64,000 nt of DNA from Vicugna pacos. Taxonomy: Eukaryota > Chordata > Mammalia > Artiodactyla > Camelidae. Made by a program: the position numbers and the translations under genes. A model generated the notes under the pieces. It was given only the letters and a program-made list of their open reading frames with translations, ran no database searches and was not told where the DNA came from. The DNA is taken from NCBI RefSeq assembly GCF_048564905.1, contig NC_133005.1, positions 26,219,501 through 26,283,500 on the forward strand. Reading direction: 5' to 3'. This document shows, piece by piece, positions 12,640 to 24,049 of the stretch (positions are counted from its first letter, which is position 1; every line of letters begins with the position of its first letter).

Positions 12640-13650
12640 CAAAGTCAAGCAATAGCCTTATTAAAATGTTATTTAGAAGACTGGCTCTTCTGTTTTGTTT
12701 CCTGGACCCTTCTCCAAAGAAATAGCGTGACTGCAGTTGTCTGGGGCCAATGGAACCTGGGGGTGAAAAGTGAGGACACCACTGTTTTTTGTTACAAGGT
12801 TCATGATACCCAAAGATCCTCCAAACTATTCCAAATATTCAACTTCATAAGGAATTTCTTTTTCTACTGCTAGTTTGTCTTACAAGGCATTTACTGTCAC
12901 TTTAAAATAATCATCTAGATTTTGTTTTCCTTGTGAACAGCTGAGTAGTGTGATGAAAGAGCCACCATCCAGGCGTCTTCAAAGTTGAAATTTTGGCAGG
13001 TGTCATATGGGTTTTTTTCTCTTGGAGTATTTGTGGTTTAACAGTTTATAGGAGTGATAATCTCTTACATCATGCTGCCTAAGCTGTCAACATGTTTAGT
13101 GAATGTGACACCTCCAGACATTTACAATTTTCATTGACTCATTTTGTCTTTATTTGCTTTTCTTTTTAAAATAATTCAAGGCTGAATTCCATAAACATAA
13201 AATGTATATCTTACTTGTTTAGTCCTAAAATATCTAATGCTTCAAAATATGTTAAGAACAAGTACATATCCCTCTTAAAGAATAATTAATGAAGATTAAA
13301 TATCTTTAGTTAATGAAGATTAAAACCTTGTTGGATTATTTTGACAACAAACGTTAACCAGTGAGTGCCTGTGTCCACTTAAATGGGATTTGTTTTGTTT
13401 CAATATAATTAGGAGTGAATTCTATCGTTTGTGAATACAAAAACTTTGTTTTTGTTATTTCTGTTAAAATGTTATTTACAGTTTTTGATTAATGAGAATT
13501 TATCCTATCCAGGGGGTTTTCAGTATCAAATTATCCTTCAAAGACAAAGGAAGACTGTATCTGACTTGTACCCCTAAGTTTCACAAATATTAATGCTTAG
13601 AACAAGGTTAAAACAAGTAGTGCCTATCGAAATTAAAAAAAAAAAAAGAG
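12640..13650. other. Unclassified 1-kb AT-rich block ending in A13
   Basis: I see no L1, L2, MIR or LTR text and no reading frame. It ends in a 13-A run at about 13637-13649, which could mean a retrocopy of a 3' UTR. Nothing more can be said. Confidence 0.35.
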
Positions 13651-13814
13651 GGGTCAATATACAGAAAATATAGGATATAAGTAACACTCGGGTAGAATTT
13701 AGGTATGCCAATAATCATGAAGGAAGCAATGACTGGCATTTGGGAAACAGAACAAGGATGTCATACCTCGCCTGTTACCAGACTGCAAAACTGAAGTACT
13801 ATCTCTAGGGGTGG

Positions 13815-14360
13815 TGGGTCGTGACCTGTGAGAGTTGCTCTGCCTAGCTTATCCCTCAACTCCTACTGATCATGCAGGGTCTTGTGCATCCCTGGTAAGG
13901 AATATGGATTTGATTCTAACTGCAAAGGAATGCCACTAGAGGGTTTTAAGCAAAGGATTATAAGATCTGATTTGCTTTAGGGATCAAATGTACTGATAAA
14001 TGCGAACAGGCTCTGTAAACACTAACGCATCATACCAGCATATCTTATTACTTTGACAGAGGGCGAAGTGAAAGGGAGAGGTGAAAGTAAGGCATGTTAA
14101 AATCCAAGTAGGACAGGCCCATTTTAAATCATGTGGCTGAGAGTCTTCTCCCAGGCTTCTCTCAAGTCCCATTTAGGGAAATGGGGAAGATCAGGTTTGG
14201 TGGAAGAGGAATCAGGAATTGTATTTGCCATAGTAAGTTTGAGGTGTCCATTAGACATCTTGGTAGAGATGCAGAGAAAAAATATTTGGATATATCCAAC
14301 TAGAGCTAAAGGGAGAAATCACGATGGAAATACAGATTTAGGATCCATCAGAACATACAG
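13815..14360 (-). mobile_element. L2 fragment
   Basis: Antisense L2 text: AGGGTTTTAAGCAAAGGATT, then GATCTGATTTGCTTTAGGGA and AGGTGTCCATTAGACATCTT. Confidence 0.75.
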
Positions 14361-14379
14361 TTTTGTTAAAAACAATACT

Positions 14380-14625
14380 TGCTAATCTATATAGCATACT
14401 ACTATTTTTTAGACACCGTTTTAAGTGCTTTACACGTTATAAATGCACTTGGTCCTTACCACAACCTTACCAGGCTGGTCCCATGATTATCTCTATTTTA
14501 CAGATGAAGAAACTGAGGCACAAAGAGATTAAGCCACCCGTCCAAAGATACAAACCAAGTATGTACCAGATCTGGGATTCAAACCTAGGTAATCTGATCC
14601 CAGAACACTTTAAAGCCAGGAGACT
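14380..14625 (-). mobile_element. MIR
   Basis: Antisense MIR core: ATTTTACAGATGAAGAAACT, then GAGGCACAAAGAGATTAAG and CTGGGATTCAAACCTAGGT. Confidence 0.85.
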
Positions 14626-14804
14626 TTTTGGGATACACAAAGAGACAGGAGTGAAGAGGAGGAAGATGGTGCCCTCATATACAGTATTTCGATTCTAACA
14701 ATTGTCTGAGTCCTGAGTATCAAGTGCCTGGCACAGCTTCAGGCTCTGCAGACACAGCGAAAAATAAGGCACAGTCTCTCAAGAAGCCCAGTCTAATAGC
14801 TATG

Positions 14805-15035
14805 AGCTGATAGCAACTATTTACTGAACATCTACTGTGTGCCACACACTGGCCAAGCTTTATAGACACATTATTTCACTTACTCCTCGTAAGAGCCATG
14901 TGAGGTAGATGTCATTACTGCCATTTTAGAAATAATGAAACAGGTTCAGAGAGGTTAAATAATATAACCTAGGTCACTGAGCTAGCAAGTGACAGAACTA
15001 GGGTTCAACACAGGTCCATCTTACTTCAAAATCTG
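14805..15035 (-). mobile_element. MIR
   Basis: Antisense MIR: TGAACATCTACTGTGTGCCA, then CAGAGAGGTTAAATAATATA and AGTGACAGAACTAGGGTTCA. Confidence 0.85.
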
Positions 15036-15059
15036 GTCTTTTCCAAGAAAATCCTGTTA

Positions 15060-15385
15060 TATCCTACAACATGGATAAACCTTGAAGACATCATACTAAG
15101 TGAAATAAGCTGGTCTCAAAAAGACAAATACTGTTTGATTCCACTTATATGAGGTATCTAAAGCAGTCCAATTCACAGAAATAAAGTAATAGAATGGTGG
15201 TTACCAGGGGCTGGGGAAGGAAAGGAGGAGTTGTTTAATGGGTAGTTTCAGATTTGCGACATGAAAAAATTCTGGAGATCTGTTTCACAACAATGTGAAT
15301 ACTTAACACTACTGACCTGCACACTTAAAAATGCTTAAAATGGTAAATTTGATGTTATGTGTTTAAAATTTAAAAAAGATTTTTT
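15060..15385 (+). mobile_element. L1M 3' end
   Basis: TTCCACTTATATGAGGTATC, then GTGGTTACCAGGGGCTGGGG and a tail of GGTAAATTTGATGTTATGTG; the same family as the copies at 2.2 and 39.4 kb. Confidence 0.78.
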
Positions 15386-15819
15386 CATCTGGTTTTTCCA
15401 ATTATACCACATGTCATAATGGATATACTTACTGTGCTATAGAAATACCTGTGAGGAAATAATTTATTCTGCAGTGTGGGGAAGGAGAGGGTATAGAAAG
15501 GAAGAGAGCAAAAAAAGTTATTAAGAGAGGATACATTTAAAAGATGAAGGTCCCCACTTTATCCTCACTATAGTTTGGGGATGATATCTCCATCTCAACC
15601 TCTGCAACAGCTCCCACACCTGTAGACAACTAATAATTACCACAATAACCAGACTAAACCAGGCTTAAGAACTTTCCAGCACCTTCTATCTGGTAAGCTT
15701 CTTCAATCTCCTCCCATTCCAAGTCATCTAGCACTGGAAATAAATTAAGTGTCCTAAATTGCCCCATTCACTAAGCTAAAGAACTTCTGCAGCTCCCTAC
15801 TGCCCTCAGAACACAAAGG

Positions 15820-15985
15820 ATTATCAAGACAAGAGCTCAGGAGCAAATTACTTAACCTTTCTAAGCCTCAACTTCTTCAACTGTGTTAAGAGGTGAGTCC
15901 TGACACTTGATTCAAAAGACACCGTATACCTTGCACAATGCTTTATCCAAAGTACGTGCTCAGTAAAGATGAATTAGTTCCCTTT
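15820..15985 (+). mobile_element. MIR remnant
   Basis: CAAATTACTTAACCTTTCTA, then AGCCTCAACTTCTTCAACTG and a GTGCTCAGTAAAG end. Confidence 0.55.
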
Positions 15986-16484
15986 CTGCCTGTTCCTACA
16001 TACCCAGCTCAGTAAGGGTCTTTGGGTTAAAGGACAGAGCAAGTATTTCCACAATCTTAAGGCAGATAGGGAAGAAGACAAAGGGAAAAACTCGCTCATC
16101 TATGGTTAACTGTGTCCAGGAAAACACTGCTCACCCAGAACTGCTTCTTCATCTGTAACCCTCCACAAACACAGACCACTTGGTCTTTTATCTTTTATTC
16201 TATTCTTTTAATTCACATAAGTATTATGAAATTAAGCTAATATATAAAGTTATACCCAATTTCCACCCCACTACAACCAACCACTTTATTAGTTTCTTGT
16301 ATACACTTCCGAAGTTTGTTTATGCAAAAGCTGTCTTTAAGGTAATGTTTTACAGTTGTTTGCAACATAAGTTCTGAGAACATGAAGGGGCTGGGGGAGA
16401 AGCAAGCAGCCTAGGTCTTATGCATCCTGCTTTACCTTAAAGCAGTGTCCTTTGCTCATTCAAAAAAAAAAAAAACACTAATCA

Positions 16485-16765
16485 TATATCGGGCACATAT
16501 TATAAGCGAGATACCAAGTACAGCATTTATGAACTGACTACCCTTCAGCTTCTTACTACGCATCAGAAACGCATTTAACTCTTTACACAATTGTCTTTGC
16601 TCCTCACAACATCTTAACAGGTAGGTTACTAATTATCATCTCCATTTTACAAATGAGGAAACCGTGGCACAGAAAGGTAACTTGCCCAAGCAAGAGACAG
16701 AAGGGTTCTGAATCGAGGAGTGACTCCAGAGCCCTAGCTCCTAACCGTGACGCTCTACACTGGCG
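16485..16765 (-). mobile_element. MIR
   Basis: Antisense MIR: CATCTCCATTTTACAAATGA, then GGAAACCGTGGCACAGAAAG. Confidence 0.8.
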
Positions 16766-17385
16766 AAACAGATTAAGTCCCTGCACTCGCTGGAGCTCAG
16801 CCTACTGAGGGATACAGGCGAGAAAAAGAGTAGACAACAAAGAAATATGTAATTACAGACTAAGAAGGTAATGTAAACCAAACGAATTCAGGGCTGTAAC
16901 TGAGTAACAATAAGGACCTACTTAGAAGGTTGGGAGAGAGGGTTGTGTCAAGGAAAGGCCTGTTTGAACGAATGACATTTATGACGGCTTGGGAACCATT
17001 TGTGGGCTGCAATGATAACCCACCACCCAATTCACGGAGGAGAAACTCGAGGCCGGTAGAGTCTAAACCAAACTCGCCCAGGGTCCCCCAGACGTGCAGA
17101 CGTGGCGCAAGGAAGGGAGGATCCAGGAGCTGGGCCCAGGACTCGTACACGACATCAATGCCCGATGCAACCCAGCCCGCTCGGCCCCTAACTCGGGGCC
17201 TGTAGCCTGACGCTGCCCAATGCCCCGCCGCGGCTGACAGCGTCCGGACAGCTCATAGGGAGGCCCCGCGGCCGGCCAAGAGGGGTTGGGCCCGTACTGC
17301 GGCGGCCTGGAAAGGCCTCTTCCCCGGCCCCCCGCCAGCTCCCGCCCGGTCCACCCCGCCCCGCCCCTCCGGGCCGGCTTCGTAC

Positions 17386-17553
17386 CTGCACGGCCCGGAC
17401 CAGGCCCCGGCCGGTCAGCTGGCCCTGACGCAGCTGCAGCAGAATGTTACCAGGCCGCGGCCGGCCGCCCCATCCGCCCCAAGCCGCTACCGTTGCCGCC
17501 GCCCGTCGCCCTCGGCCGGCCCCAGACCCAGCAGCCGCCGGCGCCGCCGCCAT
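17386..17553 (-). CDS. TRPC4AP: TRPC4AP (TRUSS) coding exon 1, partial gene
   Basis: This exon encodes the first 56 residues of TRPC4AP, a cytosolic substrate receptor of the CUL4-DDB1 ubiquitin ligase that also scaffolds TNFR1 signalling and binds TRPC channels (family knowledge). The minus-strand reading starts MAAAP, runs through an Ala/Gly/Arg-rich stretch, then AAWGGWGGRPRPGNILLQLR and ends GLVRAVQ, which I recall as nearly identical to the human N-terminus. The exon ends in phase 0 at a GTACG donor. The start has a strong context (GAC before ATG, G after). The reading frame stays open for 75 further codons upstream (to 17778), so the start is chosen by similarity. No later exon is seen in 1-17385, in keeping with a long first intron running past the left edge. 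It lies in a CpG island with a ZNF143-type site 140 bp upstream. Confidence 0.93.
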
Positions 17554-17691
17554 GTCTCCTCTTCCGACAAACAGGAAGCAAGCGGCCCCGGGGCCGCGGA
17601 GATTTCTACGGGGCGGCGGAGGGGTCGCCGCAGCGCCCCCAGTGGGCCGAAGGCGGAGGCGCAAGCCGCGTGGCAGGGGTGAAGACGGGGA

Positions 17692-17711
17692 GGGCTGCTG
17701 GGAAATGTAGT
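17692..17711 (-). promoter_or_regulatory. ZNF143/SBS-type element, TRPC4AP promoter
   Basis: Minus strand reads ACTACATTTCCCAGCAGCCC, a close match to the known ZNF143 (Staf) motif ACTACAnnTCCCAGnnnGC. It lies about 140 bp upstream of the start codon, a usual place for this element in CpG promoters. Confidence 0.75.
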
Positions 17712-17904
17712 CTTGCTCCCAGGCGGGCAGGTGCGAGAAAGCTGTTTCGTGCGCTGCTCTTTTTTCCGGTCCGTCCATCTGGCATTTCGGCGAGGTTCCC
17801 CGAGGACGAAGACAAATTCCCGCGTACGCACTCTCCCATTTCTTGCCTATTTGGGGAGGCTACAACCAGCTGGCTAGGAAAAGATCCGGGGTTCCAGGCC
17901 AGGA

Positions 17905-18780
17905 ATCAGGCCGCCTGGTCTGATTCCTGCCTGCTTCTCTCTGTCCCTGACTCGCCACAGACCTCCCTAAGCCTTGATTTCTTCGTTGATTCATTCAATC
18001 AGTAGTTCCTGGGAACCTTTCAGCCAATAAATGGTTCCTTGGAGCCAGTTCTGTGCCCAGCACCGAATGGTCCCTGAGAATACAGTGGTGAGTAGAACAA
18101 ATTAACAGGTTCCTTCTTTGGAATGCAGGTTACAGAGTAAGTCAGTAAATCCATACACAAACACACAGTAACAAACTGGGTAAATTGTGTAACTGGGTAG
18201 GCTGTTGTGAAGTTAAATGAAATAATAGAAGGGAAAGAAAGGGATTGGTAAATTGTGACATCATATTTTCTCTCAGAGGAAGCTTGTCCTAATTTTTCCC
18301 CCACCAGGTATGTTCTCTATTCTGAGCCCACATAGTCATTCTTTTGGCAAACTTCTGTGGCAGGATCGCGTTGTCTCTTTTTTCTTCCTGAGAGGAGGTC
18401 TTGTAACATAAATGAAAGAGGAGTGCTGGGTGTGATGCAATAAGGAATGGTGGAGATAGTGATTCATAATTTATTGTCCAAACCAGAATGCTTTTAAGAA
18501 TAAAAGGATGCTATTAACAATTACACTGGAAGAGCAGGCAAACTGGAATTGTGGTCACTATCATCATGCCCACTTACAAGGAGTGGTCTCTACTCGCCTC
18601 CTGCAACTTGTTGCTGGATCTTCTAGTTTTCACACGAAAATCTCCAGTCTTGAAAACTCCACGGGCCAAATAAAACTCGATTTGTGACCTCTGGAACAGG
18701 GAGACCAGGACCAGGTCCAGGTACACATGAAAGTTTAACATGTGGTAGTGGAGATACTTCAAATCGATGGGGAAAGGAAA
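17905..18780. other. Intergenic stretch upstream of TRPC4AP, no gene seen
   Basis: Contains a weak antisense L2-like piece near 17985-18110 (GATTCATTCAATCAGTAGTT). I see nothing else. Confidence 0.5.
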
Positions 18781-19215
18781 AAAATGTTAAATCTTTAATT
18801 TCACACCAAAAGCTAAAATAAATCTCAGATATATTAAAAGCTATATAAAACAAAATAAAAGTATAGTTCTAAAGCTGGATTATGCTAATGGTTCTAAAAC
18901 CTTAAGCTGACTAAAAATCATTGGATAGTACCCACAAAATGGGTGAATTTTATGATAACTAAATTATACCTCATAAATTTATGCTATGTAAGTTATATGA
19001 TATGTAAAAAATCAAAGTATAAAAATAATAGAAGTGAATCTATGGGAATACTTTTATGATTTGGGGGTAGAAAAATTCTTCTCGGTCATAAAACCCGGAT
19101 GTCAAAAATAGGAAAAATTGACAAGTTTGACCTAAACAATGTTAAAATCTATGTAAGATACTATAAACAACCATAAAAAGCAAGTGATATTCTGGGAAAG
19201 AGTCAATATCCGGAA
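18780..19215 (+). mobile_element. L1M fragment
   Basis: L1 tail text (GGGTGAATTTTATGATAACT), then ORF2-like text (GACAAGTTTGACCTAAACAA). It appears to resume at 19560. Confidence 0.6.
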
Positions 19216-19219
19216 CGTA

Positions 19220-19555
19220 TGAAGAACTTACTGCACCCTCTGCCTGACGTTCCCATCTTCAGGAAGCTCTGTGAATGGCTTGCTTCCTCATGTACTCCAG
19301 GTTTCTATTCAAGGAGAGAACTTCCCTACCATCCACATAAAAATAGTATTCCTTACACTCACCATCTTATTACCTGCTTTGTTAGTTTTAATAGCACTAC
19401 CTCCACCCGACTTAGTTGTTTACTTTCTGCACCCCTCCCCCTGACTAGAGTATAATCTTCGTCTTTGTTCACCCCTCATTCATCTCCAGCACCTAGAATA
19501 GTACTTGATACATAGTATGTAATCAAATATTTGTTTATTGGCTCAATAAATTAAT
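19220..19555 (+). mobile_element. L2 3' end
   Basis: CATCTCCAGCACCTAGAATA, then ATTTGTTTATTGGCTCAATA, the L2 3' tail. Confidence 0.7.
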
Positions 19556-19559
19556 GAAC

Positions 19560-19787
19560 AGATACATGAACTCCTATAAAAATCAAGGAAAAACCAAGCA
19601 ACCCAATAGAAAAATAGGTAGAAAGGAAGAGGCAATTCACAGGAGAAAAATAAATTGTCAGTAAATGTGTAAAAAATGCCCACCCTCAATTTTACTAATA
19701 GAATGCTGATGGTGAGGACATGAACTGATATACCTTCCTGGAAAGAAATTTTTTAGCAATATGAATTAAGTCATAAAGAAACTTTTT
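19560..19787 (+). mobile_element. L1M fragment (left half)
   Basis: Old sense L1 text (GGCAATTCACAGGAGAAAAA), cut by the younger L1 that follows. It continues at 20437. Confidence 0.6.
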
Positions 19788-20417
19788 TTAACTTTTTTTT
19801 ATTGAGTTATAGTCACTTTACAATGTTGGGTCAAATTCCAGTGTAGAGCACAATTTTTCAGTTATACATGAACATATATACATTCATTGTCACATTTTTT
19901 TTCACTGTGAGCTACCATAAGATCATGTATATATTTCCCTGTGCTATATAGTATAATCTTGCTTATCTATTCTACATTTTGAAATCCCAGTCTGTCCCTT
20001 CTCAACCCCTGCCCCCTTGGCAACCACAAGTTTGTATTCTATGTCTATGAGTCTATTTCTGTTTTGTATTTATGAGGTTTTTTTTTTTAGATTCCACATA
20101 TGAGCGATCTCATATGGTATTTTTCTTTCTCTTTCTGGCTTACTTCACTTAGATTGACATTCTCCAGGAACATCCATGTTGCTGCAAATGGCGTTATGTT
20201 GTCAGTTTTTATGGCTGAATAGTATTCCATTGTATAAATATACCACATCTTCTTTATCCAGTCATCTGTTGATGGACATTTAGGCTTTTTCCATGTCTTG
20301 GCTATTGTAAATAGTGCTGCTATGAACATTGGGGTGCGGGTGTCATTTTGAAGTAAGGTTCCTTCGGGATACATGCCCAGGAGCAGGATTCCTGGGTCAT
20401 ATGGTAAGTCTATTCCT
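19788..20417 (-). mobile_element. 5'-truncated young L1 with perfect 19-bp target duplication
   Basis: Antisense L1: poly(T)-rich start, TTTATTGAGTTATAGTCACT, 3' UTR, then the end of ORF2 (TATTCCATTGTATAAATATA). It is flanked by an identical 19-bp repeat AGTCATAAAGAAACTTTTT at 19769-19787 and 20418-20436. Inserted into an older L1M. Confidence 0.9.
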
Positions 20418-20436
20418 AGTCATAAAGAAACTTTTT

Positions 20437-21135
20437 GACTCAATAATTACTCCCTAATGATCATATTTGATACATTGATGATTTAATTTAAAAATGCTTA
20501 TTATTATTTGTGAAAGCAAAAGTAGAAACAATGTAATAATAAAATAAGATCATGGTTAAATAAGTTCTAGTATTTCAGTATAATGGAATATTTGAGCCAT
20601 TGAACATCATTATTTACAAAATAAAATACTAAGATTTCAAATAAAATCAAACATGCATATCCTTTTATCTGCTTCTAGGAATTTATGTGTTAATAACAAC
20701 TGAACAAGTATACCCAAATGTATTAGTAAAATATTTAGTGAGGTATTTATATATCAAAGTATTGGAAAAATCTAAATATCCATCAATAGCTGACTAGTTA
20801 AACAAACTATAGTTCATCCATACAGCAGAATACTACATGGTCACTAAAAGTAATAGGACACACACACTGACATGGGAAGATGTTCATGACACAGTTAAGT
20901 TAAAAAAGCTCATGGAAGACCAGTGTGTATCATATGATCCCATTGTGTAAAAAAAATAATCTCTTTATAATTTATATGTACATTACAAAATCTGGAGAAT
21001 TTTTAATGCACAAAATAGTTGAAAGCAATTACTACTGGGAAATAGAATTAGGAGGTGGGGAAAGAATGTTCATTTTCTTAACTTTTACACTATTATTTAC
21101 ATTTTATTATAAGCACATATAATACAAATGACTTA
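20437..21135 (+). mobile_element. L1M 3' end (right half)
   Basis: TCTAAATATCCATCAATAGC, then ATACAGCAGAATACTACATG and CATATGATCCCATTGTGTAA, ending in a degenerate tail. Confidence 0.7.
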
Positions 21136-21179
21136 AAATTTAAATTTTAAAAATGATATATCTATAACTGGACAGAAAG

Positions 21180-22280
21180 GTGCTCACCACACATTCTGAA
21201 AGAAAAATAAAGCAAGTTCTAAAGGAAGAGGTATATTATGACCCCATTCATGTATAACTAGGCATTCCTCCTCTATGTGGTTATGTGCCCAGAATTACCT
21301 GAAAGAAATGTCATCAAAAATATTGTCACAGTGTAAACAGATTTTTGTTTTATTATTATTTTTCATAAGTTTTTCACACATGTTACACTCAGGGGGGAGA
21401 AAAGGTCTTTTAATGTTGGAAATTAAGAAAAAAGAAAGGACAAGAAAAAGTATTTCCAGGGATACGAAGCTGGGCATTGGTGAGCTTGTCTGGCCAGCAG
21501 CCAGCCTTCTTTGGGCAATCACAGCCCCAGGGTTCCACCCAGAGTTCTTACTGAGGCATATGGTGGAATATACTCTCATCTGCCACAGCAAAGAGACAGG
21601 ATCATGGCAAATTTTACAGTTCAAATGGCCCTTCAGGTCTCCCTTCACACTCATCATGCTGGAGACAAGTCTTCCCACCTCAGCTTTGACCCAATTTCAA
21701 ATGTCACTTTCCATTCCTCAGTTTGTATCTTCCTCAGTCAAGCCTGGCCCAGGCCTTCCCCAAACCTAGCTATTCGCTGAATCAAAATGATCACATCAAA
21801 TTCAGTCCTAAGGTCACTACTCACTAGGAAATAAGGAGATAGATTTCCAGAAACCTCTGGGTAAAGGCACTCTTTCCACATCATCTCTGTTACACTGGCC
21901 AGATGAGTGTCTTTCACCACCAGAGGGCGTGGTCCCCCCTCCAGTAAGAGGCCGGCTGAGGTCAATTTGGGTCAGCCTTGGAAAAACTGAAGCTCCTTAA
22001 CAGCTAATTTTTTCCCCCACAATAATCCCAAATGGCTTAACCAAACATGCTGATGCTACTCAGAGAATATTACTTCTTGTAAATGAGCTACCAAACTCTT
22101 CTCAGCTAGACAGATGGATTTTCCAGGACAATTTTTTTTTTAAGTCATAGAGAAGTCATTGTAATCAAATCAAGGGGCACAGTTATATTCAGATCATGGA
22201 AACAGTTGTTTATGCAAACAAATTATCACAGTAAAATGGAATATGTGCCATTACAAATAAAGGCATGTAGTCATTAAATT
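21180..22280. other. Intergenic stretch, nothing recognised
   Basis: Mixed-composition unique-looking DNA. A 164-codon frame at 21275-21769 has no protein similarity that I can recognise. Confidence 0.5.
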
Positions 22281-22284
22281 TCAT

Positions 22285-22440
22285 CCATTCACCAAGTACT
22301 TATTGCAAACTTACTATGTGCAGGTGCTGTCCTAGGAATTGGAGATACATCTGTGAATAAGATAAACATAGTTTGTGCTTTCTAGCATCCAGAGTCTAGT
22401 GGAGGAGGACAGGTAGATAAGCAATTACAATCTGGCTCCA
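22285..22440 (-). mobile_element. L2 3' end, inverted
   Basis: TATTGCAAACTTACTATGTG, then AATTGGAGATACATCTGTGA and TCTAGTGGAGGAGGACAGGT, an antisense L2 tail. Confidence 0.7.
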
Positions 22441-22640
22441 ATCCACACAAGCATCATAACCTTGAACAAGTTTCTTAACTTTATGAAACCTCAATTTGCT
22501 TATGTGTAAATGGAGAAAATAACAACATCAACCCCAATGGACGGTTCTGAATTTTATATGAGATAATAGACAGAAGGCACTTAAACACAGGGCCTGGCAC
22601 AAAGTAGACACTAAAAAATATTAGCTATTATTATTACATT
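22440..22640 (+). mobile_element. MIR
   Basis: CAAGTTTCTTAACTTTATGA, then AACCTCAATTTGCTTATGTG and GGCCTGGCACAAAGTAGACA. Confidence 0.75.
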
Positions 22641-22679
22641 ATTTTTATCACATAAGTTTCCTTTTCAAGAATATATAAA

Positions 22680-22965
22680 ATACAGCAGCTTCAAACAGGC
22701 ATTTTTAAGGCTTTACACAATCCACCTCTACCCCTTAGTATTCAGCCCTGATTCCCAGTTCTTCCATATGCCTTTCATGTTCCAGGCCAACTGGGATCCT
22801 TAGAGACCCCCTGCCATGCTAATGGGGATATCCCCTCAACTCCTGCAAATTCCACGTTTTCTTTAAGACTAAGTTCCTACCTTTTTCAGAACTCTGGAAG
22901 CATTTCTGGTCAGATGCTCACAACTTAACCCTGGCTCACAAATCTTTTTAGTATTATCCTTTTAA
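22680..22965 (+). mobile_element. L2 fragment
   Basis: AGGCTTTACACAATCCACCT and downstream L2-like text. Degenerate. Confidence 0.5.
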
Positions 22966-23329
22966 TTTCCTAGGTAGATTGCAACTGATAGAAGGGTAAA
23001 GCAACAAACATCCACCCCTCCCCTTAATGCAAATACAGTTCAAAAGATATTCAAAAGCCTTGTTTCCCTGAAGTGTATAATTATTCTAATAGGCTTGATG
23101 CCTTTTTGAAATTCCTTTTTGGAAAGAATCCAAAAAAACTTTTTTTGAAAAGAAAGAAAAAAATCTAAGTTAAAAACCATTGCCTCTTGAGTCTTTACTA
23201 CAATTCTTGGGAACCTCTTGACAGGCAACAAACTCTAATTCTCTGGTGGATCTGAGGCTTCAAAAAGCCCACAGTCCTTCTAAGTGGAGCTTGATTAGTA
23301 AGTAGATGATTAATACCATTTTTTCTTGT

Positions 23330-23465
23330 TCTTTTAAAAAAATGTTTTATTTGGAATAATTTTAGACTTACAGAAGAGTTGCAAGGATAGTACAGACAGT
23401 TCCCTTACACCCTTAACCCAGCTTCCCCCAGCATTTACATATCACATAACCATCGTTTTTTTTTA
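23330..23465. mobile_element. Old LINE-like fragment
   Basis: TTTAGACTTACAGAAGAGTT, then GCAAGGATAGTACAGACAGT, a recurrent mammalian repeat text; subfamily not resolved. Confidence 0.5.
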
Positions 23466-23599
23466 GCTGCAGTACAAGGAAAAGAAACCCCAGACTGACT
23501 GTTGTGCTGCAATCCTAGAAAGCAATCTAATCAAATTAGAACAGACCTTATGAAGAAGAACGAATAGGTTCCAACCAATTAAGGTCAAAAATTGAAAGG

Positions 23600-23960
23600 G
23601 GGAACATCATTTCTGATTCTCCAACATTAAGAAGATTGTAAGAGGATATAATAAATAATTTTATGCCCATACATTTAAAAATTAGATGGAAAAAATCCAC
23701 ACCTAAATGGACACAAGAAGTAACAGAAAATTAGCATAATCTCATAACTATTACAGAAATTGAATCTATCATTCAAAAACTTTTCCACAAAGAAAAGTCC
23801 AGTCCCCAATGGTTGTGAAATCTACCAGACTTTTAAGGAGGAAATAACACGAGCAATACAGTTTCTTCCAAAGACCAGAAAAGAGGCAACATTTCCCGGA
23901 TGACATTACTGCGTCAGCAAAACACTAATACCAACATAGGAGATAAGGTGCAATAAAAAT
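23600..23960 (+). mobile_element. L1 ORF2 fragment
   Basis: TTTATGCCCATACATTTAAA, then ATCTACCAGACTTTTAAGGA. RT-region text, degenerate. Confidence 0.6.
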
Positions 23961-24049
23961 CTCTAATTTTATTTCATTTAAGTCAAGTTGCTTTCATTAA
24001 TAAGGTCTCATCAATTTGCTGCAGTGATATTGGGGACATCCAATACGCT

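Larger units (their letters stand above)
1..17385 (-). other. TRPC4AP: TRPC4AP intron 1 (3' part outside window)
   Basis: The donor abuts exon 1 at 17385. I looked on the minus strand for the expected exon 2 (residues like TETFLTERDKQSKWSG in human) and did not find it. The interval is mostly L1 fragments, with L2 and MIR, listed separately. Stretches in which I see nothing beyond weak L2-like remnants are 1-750, 6905-7480, 12425-12640, 15390-15820 and 15990-16480. Confidence 0.75.
17000..17900 (-). promoter_or_regulatory. TRPC4AP: TRPC4AP CpG-island promoter
   Basis: This is one of two CpG-rich islands in an otherwise AT-rich, CpG-poor window. CpG density peaks between about 17200 and 17680, spanning exon 1 and its upstream side. 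No TATA box is seen. CTTCCG (an ETS core) lies at 17561-17566, just upstream of the start codon, and a ZNF143-type element lies at 17692-17711. The transcription start is probably between 17554 and 17690. Confidence 0.8.

Noticed and set aside
1-17385. TRPC4AP exon 2
   Set aside because: I searched the minus strand for the expected residues after GLVRAVQ and found none; the exon must lie outside the window.
17286-18005. 239-codon plus-strand frame in the TRPC4AP CpG island
   Set aside because: Low-complexity Pro/Ala/Arg translation antisense to TRPC4AP exon 1; open frames are expected in GC-rich DNA. No family resemblance.
21275-21769. 164-codon plus-strand frame
   Set aside because: No recognisable motif, no splice or promoter context, and another frame is open opposite it. 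Treated as chance.
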